NCBI GenBank assembly: GCA_911728435.2
Contig: OU452205.1
Coordinates: 19,648,080 to 19,712,079, forward strand
Length of the DNA: 64,000 bases
Reading direction: 5' to 3'
DNA from: Apoderus coryli
Taxonomy: Eukaryota; Arthropoda; Insecta; Coleoptera; Attelabidae
Part shown: positions 21,661-32,700 of the stretch, one piece after another
Layout of the letters: the number at the start of each line of letters is the position of its first letter
Numbering within the stretch: the stretch's first letter is position 1
The notes under the pieces: model-generated
Told to the model about the DNA's origin: nothing
The model's input: the letters and a program-made list of their open reading frames with translations, nothing else
The model's database searches: none
Made by a program: the position numbers and the translations under genes

Positions 21661-22197
21661 AACAGTGGAAACTTTAATAATAAGGTCAGATTAATTCATA
21701 ATGATAATGTTGACTTTGAAAGGTATGAAAGTAATCCTGATTTTGATTATGTAGGTTCTATCCATGTTAGAAATATAAATTCACAAGAATGGCTTATATC
21801 TTTGTATATTAGTGAATTAAATAAGGTAGTTGAATTTTTAGTAGACACAGGGGCAGATATCTCTTGTATCCCCAGTCATTTCGTTGAACAAAGCTTAGTT
21901 CAAATGTTAAATGCATCTTCTAAAAGGGTCACAGGTCCGTCTGGACAGAAGTTAGAAATTGTGGGTACTTTACCAGTTGCTTTAGAATTTAACAAAATTT
22001 ATTATGAAACAGAATTATATGTTATAAAAGATTTAACAAAACCTATAGTAGGTAGAACCAGTGTGAAAACAGCAGTTAAAATTCTAGCAGTTAATTCCGA
22101 ACATTGCCGAATGGAGTATACCGGGGTGATTGATGATTTACATCAAATTCATGCAATACAAATGCAAACTACATGTAGTATCATTAATATAAGTTAA
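21652..22197 (+). pseudogene. Mag-like retropepsin
   Basis: A 181-codon frame with the aspartic protease motif EFLVDTGADISCIP at about residues 62-75 and the downstream ILAVNSEH-type linker. It ends at a TAA; the pol region that should follow is missing. Confidence 0.8.
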
Positions 22198-22362
22198 TTT
22201 ACTTATATGGTAATAATTATTTGCCAATAATTAAATATTTAGACAGACATATTTGAGGTTAGAATATCAATTATCTCAAATGTTGTGTTCAGAGTGGTTA
22301 TATACTACTAATATCGAGAAATACATATATAAATAACATATATATTTGAGTGATATAATTAT

Positions 22363-23400
22363 CAGAGCCGTATTATTAATTTTTAAGCCCCCAACAACAT
22401 TATAACTGCTGACGTCATATCTCAAAACTGGCAAGGCGTGCCACCTTGAAATTTATAGCATAGATAGTATATTGTATGTCCCATATATGTCAGAATGACT
22501 TACACCCCGTCAGAGCCGTACTATATGATTTTTTTTTTCAAAACATGTTTTAACTGCTGGCCTCATATCTCAAAACTGGCAGGGCGTGCCACTTTGAAAT
22601 TTATAGCATAGATAGTCCTCTACATGCCCTTTGAACTCATATATGTGAGAATGACTTACACCCCGCCAGAGCCGTACTATATGATTTTTTTTTTCCAAAA
22701 CATGTTTTAACTGCTGAACTCATATCTCAAAACTGGCAAGGCGTGCCACCTTGAAATTTATAGCATAGATAGTATATTGTATGTCCTTCTAACCCATATA
22801 TGTCAGAATGACCGACACCCTGTCAGAGCCGTACTATATGATATTTTTTTCCAAAACATGTATTAACTGCTGACCTCATATCTCAAAACTGGCAAGGCGT
22901 GCCACTTTGAAATTTATAGCGTAGATAGTCCTCTACATGCCCTTTAAACTCATATATATCAGAATGACTTACAGCCCGTCAGAGCCGTACTATATGATTT
23001 TTTTTCCAAAACATGTTTTAACTGCTGACCTCATATCTCAAAACTGGCAAGGCGTGCCACCTTGAAATTTATAGGACAGATAGTCCTCAACATGCCCTTT
23101 GAACTCATATATGTCAGAATGACTTACACCCCGTCAGAGCCGGACTATTTGATTTTTTTTTCCGCGACAGGTTTTAACTGCTGAACTTATAGCTCAAAAC
23201 TGGCAAGGCATGCCACTTTGAAATTTATAGCATAGATAGTCCTCAACATGCCCTTTGAACCCATATATGTCACAATGTCTTACAACCCGTCAGAGCCGTA
23301 CTATATGATTTTTTTTTCCAAAACTGTTTTAACTGCTGACCTCTTATCTCAAAACTGGCAAGGCGTAGACGTAGGTAGTCCTTTGCGTGCCCTACAAACT
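22363..23400. repeat. 156-bp tandem array, about 6.5 units
   Basis: CAGAGCCG starts recur at 22363, 22511, 22667, 22824, 22980, 23135 and 23291, so the period is 155-157 bp after a shorter first unit. Each unit holds AAAACTGGCAAGGCGTGCCA-type sequence, a poly(T) run and CATATATGTCAGAATGAC. It lies between the broken Mag-like element and the LINE RT. The last unit is truncated. No coding. Confidence 0.95.
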
Positions 23401-23412
23401 CATATTTCAAAA

Positions 23413-24180
23413 ATATGCTAATTAGTATCTACGACAATAAGACGCGAGAAAACTGCGTATTTAAATTTATTACAAAACCAACCAGTTATGGCTTGGATTA
23501 AAACATATGAATATAAAGTTGGGTAAATCCAATTCTCTCCCCGACAGTTTCCAGGATCCGACAGAAATAAACAAATATTTTTTAAGTGGTTTTTCCAAAA
23601 ACAACAACTTCTGTAATGACAAAATTCCATTTTATAGAAATAACACGTATGACCTACATAAACAGTTCGATCTTTCGTTTGTTGATCAGTCTGGTGTTCT
23701 CGAGGCTATAAATAAAATCAAGTCCAATGCCGCTGGTATTGACGGAGTTTTCCTACAAATGATTAAGCTTTGCCTCCCAAATATCTTAAATCATATAACA
23801 CATATTGTTAACGTCTGCGTGGAGATTGCTTTGGATAGGGGATTGTCAGTGGTATCAGTGGCGCTAGATTACTCGAAGGCATTCGATCTGCTGAGCCATG
23901 ATTTGCTTGTTGCTAAACTGAAGTATTACGGGTTCAGCGATAGGTCTCTGTTGTTTTTTCAATATTACTTAGCGGATCGCACCCAATTCGTATTACTTAA
24001 TAATAACGTGTCTTCCTGTGAACCAGTTATTTCCGGTGTTCCCCAGGGCTCAGTTCTAGGCCCATTACTATTTTTAATTTACACGTCTGATGCTGCATTC
24101 TCGGTGACTCATTCTCATTTACAATTCTACGCTGATGATCCTCATCTTTTGCATTACTTTAATAATAAAAATGTTCATTT
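23413..24180 (+). pseudogene. LINE ORF2, reverse transcriptase
   Basis: The frame from 23507 carries RT motifs in order: NKIKSNAAGIDG, the first catalytic block LDYSKAFD, GVPQGSVLGPLLF and the YADD box. About 100 residues between VCVEIA and LDRGLSVV appear deleted, removing part of the fingers. The frame should continue to the thumb, but at 24181 it runs into 79 bp of foreign transposase sequence with a stop just after. The RT would be dead even without the upstream insertions. Confidence 0.85.
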
Positions 24181-24259
24181 AATTTTAGTTACTGATGAAG
24201 CATGTTTTACGAGAAGTGGTATAACAAACTTGCACAACGAACACGTCTATGCTGATGAA
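24181..24259 (+). repeat. 79-bp filler copied from a transposase
   Basis: Identical to 26415-26493, part of the transposase pseudogene 2.2 kb downstream, same orientation. It sits at the junction between the LINE RT and the LINE C-terminal region, where the thumb is missing. Confidence 0.95.
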
Positions 24260-24849
24260 TAATTAATTTGCGAAAGTATGATCGTGTTTTTCAAAAAATC
24301 TTTGACCTAGGGTGGCTCAAACTACACAATATCGTAAAGCTGCATTACCTTATGTTCACATATAGGCTTCTGAAGTCTTCATATCCGGTGTACTTGCGTG
24401 AAAAATTGACTTTCTGACACAATGTTCACAACAGAAATGTACGAAATGTCAACCTGTTGACCATGCCTCAGTATTCGCTTGCATTGTTCAAAAGAAGTTT
24501 TACATATCAAATAGTAAATTTGTATAATTCATATTTTGATTGTTTTCGTTTAAGTCCTTTTAGTTTCAGAAAGGAAATAGAAGAGATGTTGCAATCGGAA
24601 GATATTTAAATTTAGAAATCGAGTGATTTGATTCTCTGATGCAGATTTTTTTTTCTTTTTCTTAGTGTATCGCATCAATTTATTATTATTATGATTTTTC
24701 GTTTTGTTATATTTAGAAATTTATTTGTAAAGTTATCTTGAAGGTTAAGTGTTAAAGAATAGCTTATGAGCTAAACTTCGCCTTCCTGATGATTTGATGT
24801 ATAATGTATTTATACATTTTTAATAAAGACGTTTATTATTATTATTATT
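24260..24849 (+). pseudogene. LINE ORF2 C-terminal end and 3' tail
   Basis: Broken frames read a typical LINE C terminus (LGWLKLHNIVKLHYLMF, then SSYPVYLREKL). The 3' UTR follows, ending AATAAAGACG and a TTATTATTATT tail at about 24833-24849. The tail type fits CR1/jockey-like LINEs and marks the 3' end of this copy. Confidence 0.7.
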
Positions 24850-25290
24850 TTGAAAGCAAAAACTTGTGACCAATTGTATCAAAAGCCTTGCTCAGATCAA
24901 AGAAAATACCAGTCACCATTTGCCTGTTATTAAGGGCATGAAACAAGTGACTAAAAGCCTGACTCAGAGCTGTCTCTGTTGACCGATTGATTCTAAATCC
25001 ATTTTGGCTGTGAGCAAGCAGGAAAAAAGATCTAATTGTGGATTTCTCGAGATTCGGTGTGTCCAGGCTGCATGCAGTATTCTTCCTAGAAAAACTAACA
25101 AAGAAGTCATTGAAAGTATGTGCGATGTCGATCGGTAACTTTACTAACTCTGTTTTTGAACTAACTATCCAATATTTCAACTTCAAAATACTTCGATACC
25201 TAATCCCATTTTTACGGTTAGCCTCAAGCTCAATAAGTATGATATCAATGAAAAGTATAGGAAAGGTGCTTCTCAAATTTAAGCAGACTT
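24850..25290 (-). pseudogene. Second LINE RT fragment, antisense
   Basis: The minus-strand frame 25276-24845 contains the RT segment NGFRINRSTETALSQAF and FDLSKAFDTIGHKFLLSK. It is preceded by a more N-terminal piece (VKLPIDIAHTFNDFFVSF), with sequence missing between them. It is a different LINE copy from the plus-strand one and abuts its tail. Confidence 0.75.
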
Positions 25291-25844
25291 ACTGAGTGTC
25301 CCATTTTCTCATAAAAATACTATGTAGAAAATGTGACCACCCTGAAATATTACAAATCAGATATCAATAAAATCCAGTAAAAGTGAGAAATTCAAATGGA
25401 CCTGACCCGAAAAATTGATATATATGTTTTGTTTCTGTAGTTACCACAACCCCTTAAATGTTTGTTAAAATTAACCCTTATTTACTTCTGGACATATGTT
25501 ATGTCATTTGTCTTGTCTTTTAAAGAGTCATTTATTTATTTGAAAATATCTGAATATATAAACATTTATATATACAAATATATAAACATTTATTTATGTG
25601 AAATTATACAGGGTGTCAAATTAAGAAAAAGCAAGTTTGGTCTGGTGTGCATCTGTGAACTACCCTGTATAATTAAAAACATTTTTGGGTTATACATCTC
25701 TTCAGTGCCTAAAAGTTTTGTAATGGATTTTTTTATCTATCACTTATTATAGATCTTGAGAGATCTTCCACCCACACACTTATGGACCACCCTGTATATT
25801 AATTATATGTGTAGGAAATTGGAAATCGGAAATTTGTTATTATA
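25291..25844. other. AT-rich spacer with CAGGGTG-type ends
   Basis: No gene. TACAGGGTGTC near 25608 and inverse ACCCTGTAT copies near 25671 and 25787 suggest small non-autonomous TA-flanked elements, but boundaries are unclear. Confidence 0.35.
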
Positions 25845-27508
25845 CAGGGTGTCTCTAAAAGGTCTGTACAAAATGATACTACAGAGTTGTGGGATCAAAA
25901 TAAGCCGAATAAACGTAACTTACCTTAGTGCAAAATTGCTGCGTTTCGGAAATAGAGGGTGATAAAGTTGAAAAATAAAAACTGAAAATATTTAATATTA
26001 TAGACATTTTCCAACGAATTATCGTAAAAACTGGTACACATAGGTTTTTTTGAGTGCGAAACCCGAATATGGACGCCATTTCACTGTGGGCGTTAGAGGG
26101 CGCTCCACATTGCAATTGTGATCCAATAGTAACTTTTTCCTCAGTTTAATTTTTTACTTTTTTTGTTCACGAAATAATGCACTCTACATTTCCAAGCAAT
26201 AAAGGTAGGTACTCTTGTTCAAATTCACTAAAGTAAGTCGATTTCGAGATATTTTGGTTTTTAGTATCTGGTGTCGCACTGGAATATTTTAATTATTTTA
26301 AACAATAATAATTTGTTATTGCTCTAAGGATGAAATATGATTATTATACCAAAGGTTAGACTTCTATGGATTCATTACTGCGCAATGAGAACATAATATG
26401 AATGTTGCTAAGAAAATTTTAGTTACTGATGAAGCATGTTTTACGAGAAGTGGTATAACAAACTTGCACAACGAACACGTCTATGCTGATGAAAATCCAA
26501 ATGCTACCAAAGTAACTCATTATTAACATGAGTTTAAGATTCACGTGTGCGCAGGAATAATTGACAATTTTATTATCGGCCCTGTTATTTTATCGCGAAG
26601 ACTAAATAGTGTTGATTATTTGGAACATTTACAAAATACGTTGCCAGGTTTGTTAAAAGATTTGCCATTACAACTCTGGCAGGATATGTGGTTAACGCAT
26701 GACGGTGTTCCACCACATTTTATTTTAAATGTTCGAAATTATTTACATGAACAGTAACCAGACAGGTGGATTGGTAGAGGCAATGACGCTCCTGTAAACT
26801 AGCCGCCACGCTCCGTTGGATTATTTTTTATGGGGATCTTTAAAAACCATGGTATACTCCAGACAAATCGATAGTGACGAAGAACTGTGGGGCAGAATAC
26901 AAAATGCAGTTAATGCTTTGAAGAACAATGCTGAATTGATGCAAAGAGTTCATTTAAATTTTTTACGTCGTATTAATCTTTGTACATATGTTAACGGAGG
27001 ACATTTTGAACAATTATTACAAGTTATAATAATTGAAATACAAATTTGCTAATATAATAATAAATTCTTCCCCACTGAAAAAAAAATGCTTGTTACTTTT
27101 AATGACAAATTCATCAATTTCCGATTGAAAACGTAAATTTTTTGGACTGTTTGACAAAAGGATATGCTTGACAGGCCCAGCGACTAGTCGCACAAAAGAG
27201 ACCGTACCTTAACGGCAATAAAAATATTTGACAATAGGAAGCAACTGTCAACAAATTATTATTGTTCAAACTAATTAAAATATTCCAGTACGACACGAGA
27301 CATTAAAAACCGAGATATCTCGAAATCGACTCACTCCAGCGAATTTGAACAAGAGTACCTTTATTGCTTGGAATTGTACAGTGCATTATTTCGTGAACAA
27401 AAAATGTAAAAAATACGTTTATTCAGCTTATTTTGACCCCACAAATCTGTGGTTTGATTTCGAAAGGTTAGTTTTCAAAAAATTTATTTTCGAATTTCTA
27501 CCTCCCTG
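25845..27508 (+). mobile_element. Tc1/mariner-like transposon, decayed
   Basis: Starts CAGGG and ends CCCTG with TA on both sides (25843-25844, 27509-27510). The inverted repeats are long: 25878-25915 pairs with 27413-27450, and 26150-26330 pairs with 27230-27400, each with scattered mismatches. About 210 bp (about 25920-26130) of the left arm has no match on the right, so one arm has gained or lost sequence. A broken transposase lies between the arms. Confidence 0.8.
26395..27052 (+). pseudogene. DDE transposase of the IS630/Tc1/mariner type
   Basis: Frames in pieces show the catalytic triad region: first Asp in LVTDEACFTRSG, second in THDGVPPHFILNVRNYL, third in LDYFLWGSLK. A typical tail (NGGHFEQLL) follows. 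The pattern matches a transposase group widespread in insects. Stops lie near 26523 and 26755, and the N-terminal DNA-binding domain is gone. Bases 26415-26493 were copied into the LINE at 24181. Confidence 0.8.
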
Positions 27509-27827
27509 TACCTTGGTAAATCCAAAATAAATTATCATGTCTGAGCGATGTTTTTTTTTAATTTGTTTTATAGGAGACCATTGCAGGATGCTGTTTATTT
27601 TCAAATAGACATTTACCTGATCAGTACTCTCGTGTCAATCAAAAATCCGATCAGAAACATAAATACCATGGTCGTGAAGAACAAAGCGTTCCAACCCATG
27701 CAACACTGGTCAACAAAAGTTCAACAGAAACGATTGGAAGGCATAGTAGTAGACGGTATGAAAAAACTAAATAAATCCAAGTAATTTTCAAATAGCAACA
27801 ACTTATGGTCTCCGACTAGAATGCTAC

Positions 27828-28194
27828 TATGTATGTATGTATGGCTACATTTGAAAAATATTGTGAGTCTATACAGGGTGTCCCAAATATAAGAAATGAA
27901 CTATAGTTGTGTTTTTTTAAATGGAATGAATATATTTTTAGATTTCCCGTTCAAAATAAACCAAACTTTCATTAAAGTACATCTCAGCTAAATCTAACAG
28001 TCTTTTAAATATTTTCATTTTTATAAAAATATAGACATAATTTGAATGAAAAAATTCACACCTATTTGTTTGTTCTTTTTAAGCCTGTCTAGGATGATAA
28101 ATATACCTATTCATCACTTGTTACGCCAAATATAAAAAACCCCCAATACTAAATATGGGTGTCCAATAATATAAGTTATATGAACGTAAAGTTT
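27828..28194 (+). repeat. Old inverted repeat, left arm, outer part
   Basis: Matches in reverse the segments 51950-52304 and 54097-54152. It includes TATACAGGGTGTCCC near 27873. The arm is interrupted at 28195 by a long LTR, with GTTT duplicated (28191-28194, 40557-40560), and resumes at 40557. Confidence 0.75.
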
Positions 28195-28666
28195 TGTAAC
28201 AAAACAAAGACACTACGCCACTGGCATGGTTTCTTACTCTGTATATACATATATAAGTAGATATTATACTTAAGTAAGTACAGTATATAAGTAAGTACCT
28301 TACGTATCTGGACAATCTAATATTTTGTGAATATTATTTTAAATAGATTGTTACCAAATGTTTCTAAACTGTCCTTTGAGTCATAAAACTTACGGGTACT
28401 TAAGGGTCTGTTTTTTCTTATCATATAGTTTATTGGTATGGATTTTTCGAAAAGCAATAAACACTCTGCAAAGATAAAGGAGACTAGAAACAGATGGCTA
28501 TGTTTTGTTAGAAGAATGAATTATGTAGTTACAGGACGGTCATTGTCGAGACACCTTCAAAACTTTTAAATTGTTTAAATTAACAAATTAGTTGTAAGAT
28601 TCAGCAAGCTGCGATATTATCTACAAAGCTTTTTATTGCCTCCCAATATTTGACTCACATTGTTAT

Positions 28667-29266
28667 TGTTGCGTCCACTCGTTAATCTATGTTAATTTTA
28701 CATTATAGAACATTTTTTCTTTTCTTTGTTTTCAATTTAAATCACTTACATATTTTAGTTTGTATTCGGCAAGTTTAAATCTGTAGTGGTTTTGGGTATC
28801 ATTTTCATTAAGTTTCATTATTCTTATAATTAATATGATTAGTTTGCGCGTGTATGGTTCGCCTTAAGTACTGTACTGCTGCGCGCCGCGAAAGGATATT
28901 TTTCTGTCGGGACGATTCGACTTATAACCGCCATAGACAATTGTCGTTGTCCTATGAATTCTAAAATTTAATTCGTATATTTTTCTTACACCCGCAAGAA
29001 TTATTTTGTGTATATTGTGAATGGAGAGTTCAACGTGTGTCGTAATCAGTAAAGTAGGGTAGTGTGGCTGGCCAGCAAAAGAAGAACCCTGAAGCAGCAC
29101 GGGTGGTGTGCGAGGGTAACGTAATAAGCAGGTAAGTTCTTAAGGCGACCGTTTTGTTAGGATAAACTGCCCAGGTCCATTTTTTAAATCTCTACCACTA
29201 CTATAAATTATAATTTTTTTTTCTCGTGTTATAAAACGTAAATTAAATCGTGTGTAGAACACAACA
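28667..29266 (+). repeat. 5' LTR of the BEL element
   Basis: 600 bp. Complete, ending in ACACAACA. It is followed by a leader of about 520 bp before the gag-pol start at 29785. Confidence 0.95.
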
Positions 29267-29784
29267 TTATCTTTTTTGGTCCGTTTCGAGCCGGATTTGG
29301 CAGTTTTTTAGTTTAATTCTTTAATATACACATTCCTAACTGGACAAAGAGTTTTTGTTTCATACAGTTAGTTTCAATATATAAACCAATTTTACCAGTT
29401 TACATTTTTAAATCATATATTCATCATAATTGCTATATGAAATATGTGTGATTTTGTGTAGCGCAGAGAAAGGAAAAAACGTTATCTTTTTCAACATTTA
29501 AGCTACCTATTTCATTTAGGATAGTCATTTTATTTTATAGACTATCTTTGTTTCACACATTTGTTTATAGCCACACAGTTTGCTTATGTACCTGTATCGT
29601 ACAATTTCGCTAATATTGTGCATATATAAAAGCTGTCCACACACTACGAAATTTATTGTTCTATTATTGCTGCATTTCTGCTACGTTTATCATTGATTCA
29701 GTAGTTCGGTTAGTTATTCATAATTGTACCGGTTGATTAATTTTTTCTTCGTTCTTTGATCAACTTTTCTGTATTCTTTTAATC

Positions 29785-32700
29785 ATGGCCGCTGCAGAAA
29801 AGCGTCAAAGGTACAGGTCGTATCGACAAACGCAAATTAATCGGTTGAATGATATTTTTGACATTGCAAAACGAGCAGAAACTCAACCAGATGTAATTCC
29901 TTTATTGTCAGAGTACGCTGGTGAGTTAGATAGCATTAAACAATCATTTTTTGACACACATAACTCTGTCATCGGTGTACTTGCGGGCGATGACACTTTC
30001 GAAGAAGAGGATATTATTCGAAAACAATTTGATGCAACCTTTTTTACAGTTAAATGCAAGTTTTCCAAATTACTTAAGCCTACCGTTTCTTCAGCGAATA
30101 ATGATACCAATACACAGCCATCTCAATCCAAGATACCTTTGCCTACTATTCAAATTCCGGAATTTAATGGCGATCCACTAAAATTTGCGACCTTTATTGA
30201 GCTATTTAATTCAGTTATCGGGAATAATCCAACAATTCCAGATGTGGATAAGTTTACTTTTCTTACTTCGTCATTGCGAGGTCCAGCCTTGCAAGCTATC
30301 CAGCATATTCCTATTAAGGGTTGTAATTATAAAACAGCTTATGCTGCATTGGGTGAGGCGTTCAATAGACCGCGTGCGATTGCAATGGCTCATTGGTCCG
30401 CCATTGATAAGGCGCCTAGGCTCAAATCTGACAGTCCTGATGAATTATCTTCACTTTTGAGTGTTTTTAAAAATAATTTAGAGTCTTTAAAAAACTTAGA
30501 TTATCCTGTCAACGAATGGAATCTTATTTTGGTTTATTATTTGATGAATAAATTGGACGATAAAACTCGTCATCATTTTAAAATACACCATAATTCAGGT
30601 GAGGTTCCGGTGTTTCGAGAGCTTATGGATTTTCTGTCACGCAGATGCCGAGCTTTAGAAGATGAAGTTCCTACTAAGCAAAATAAGCCGTATAGGACTA
30701 TCAATCATGAATCTTCGTTTTCATTGCAGTCCTCGGACTCTAATTCATTTAGTTGTTCCGGTTGTTCGGGAAATCATGCAATCTATAAGTGTCCCAATTT
30801 TTTACGCTTGGGACCACACGATAGATATCAGTTTATCAAACAAAAATCCGCATGCATTAACTGTTTAAGCTCCTCACATTCTACAAGAAGGTGTCAAAGC
30901 CAGCAAAGGTGTCATAGATGTAAGCAAAAGCATCACACTCTCTTACATTTTTCACAATCACCAACTACCCAGGGCAATGTTATTTCTCCCAATGTTCATG
31001 CAACACCAAATTCCATACCCTCGACTTCTGCAGATAGTGTTGCAATGGTTAATACAGCACTATCTAATATTCAATCCAGTGTTCTGCTTGGTACCGCCAG
31101 AGTTGAGGTTCAGGATGTTTGGGGCAATTATCACACACTCCGCTGCTTGCTTGACAGCGGTAGTACGGTATCTTTGGTTTCGTGCAAGACGGCTCAACAA
31201 TTAGGCGTCAAGCCTAATAAATGTTCTGTTCAAATACAGGGTATTGACTCAACGTTTACTTTGGCTCAGAAGGGTAGTGTCGTTCTATCTGTTCGTACAA
31301 ACAATCATCAACATCCAGTAATCAATTTCGATGCACTTATTATCCATAGGGTGTGTGAAAATCTTCCATATCACACAATATCCTCAGACCTCTGGAAGCA
31401 TATTCACAATTTGCAACTGGCAGATCCATTATTTTACAATCGAGACCCCATCGATATTTTGCTGGGAGCAGATATGTTTTCTCGCATTATGTTGGACGGA
31501 CGGGTAGATGGTGGTGTCGGAGAACCTACGGCCTTCCAGACAATTTTCGGCTATATTCTAATGGGCAAATGTGAATCTGTTATAAATTCCGCTAGCTCGA
31601 AAGTTTCGTTTTTCTGTACAGCCTCTAGCACGTTGGACCAACAAGTTCAAAGATTTTGGGAGCTTGAAAATGTCCCTGAATGCTCGGTTTTGTCTCCCGA
31701 GGAGGTTCAATGTGAACAGATATTCACTGAAACGACTCGGTTGAAGTCTGGCCGTTTCACGGTACACCTTCCATTCAAAACGTGCAATCCGCAATTTCCT
31801 AACATGCGCGACTTGGCTATTCGTAGATTCATATCATTGGAAAAACGGTTACTAAAATTTCCAGAGGTTTATCTTCAATATAAACATTTTATGCAGGAAT
31901 ATCTTGACTTGAATCATATGAGTCGCGTGGGTCCTTCTGAGTCATTACATTCCTATTATATTCCGCATCATTGTATTTTAAGACCGGAGAGCTTGAGTAC
32001 GAAGCTGCGGGTTGTGTTTGATGCTTCGGCTAAGTCATCCACACACACTTCGCTTAACGACCATTTGTTTACTGGTCCTAAACTTCAACAGGATATTTCA
32101 ACACTGTTGCTTAATTTTCGTCTGCATTCCTTCGTTTTAACCTGTGACATTAAGATGATGTATCGTCAAATTTTAATTGCACCGCATCACAGGGAGTTTC
32201 AACGAATCATTTGGCGGTTTTCTCCTGATGAACCGCTACAAGACTTTCAACTTCATACTGTGACGTACGGAGTCTCATCTTCTCCATTTCTCGCCCTCCG
32301 TACTCTTCAGTATTTGGCAGACTTATACGCTAAAAATTACCCTCAAGCTGCGAATATTCTTCGTAACTGTACATATGTAGATGATCTAGTTTTTTCTTGT
32401 CCCAGCAGGGAAGAGGCTAGTAATCTCAAAATGCAATTGATTTCGTTGCTGCAATACGGAGGGTTTGAATTGCGGAAATGGTCCAGTAATGATTTTTCAT
32501 TGTTATCGGATCTTCCGAATTCTCATCGGTCGATTGATGCACATGAGTTCGATACCGATGACACATCTTTGAAAATCTTGGGATTGAAGTGGACGCCTTC
32601 TTTAGACTCGTTTCACTTTAATGTAGAACCCTCCAATTCGATATGTACAAAGCGCAACCTTCTCTCAAATTTAGCTCGTATCTTCGACCCCCTAGGAATT

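Larger units (their letters stand above)
20614..22197 (+). mobile_element. Truncated Mag-like Ty3/gypsy element
   Basis: It starts with a short LTR (20614-20791, TGTGCTG...AGAACA). A candidate primer site containing TGGCAGCGCGGGTG follows, then Gag and protease. After the protease the element stops: no RT, integrase or 3' LTR is seen before the 156-bp tandem array. It lies inside the LINE ORF2. Confidence 0.8.

Noticed and set aside
24251..24280. CTGATGA...GCGAAAG as a hammerhead
   Set aside because: The CTGATGA comes from the transposase filler and there is no stem II.
28864..29100. 78-codon minus-strand ORF, repeated at 39054
   Set aside because: Lies in both LTRs of the BEL element, hence duplicated. 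No evidence of an antisense gene.
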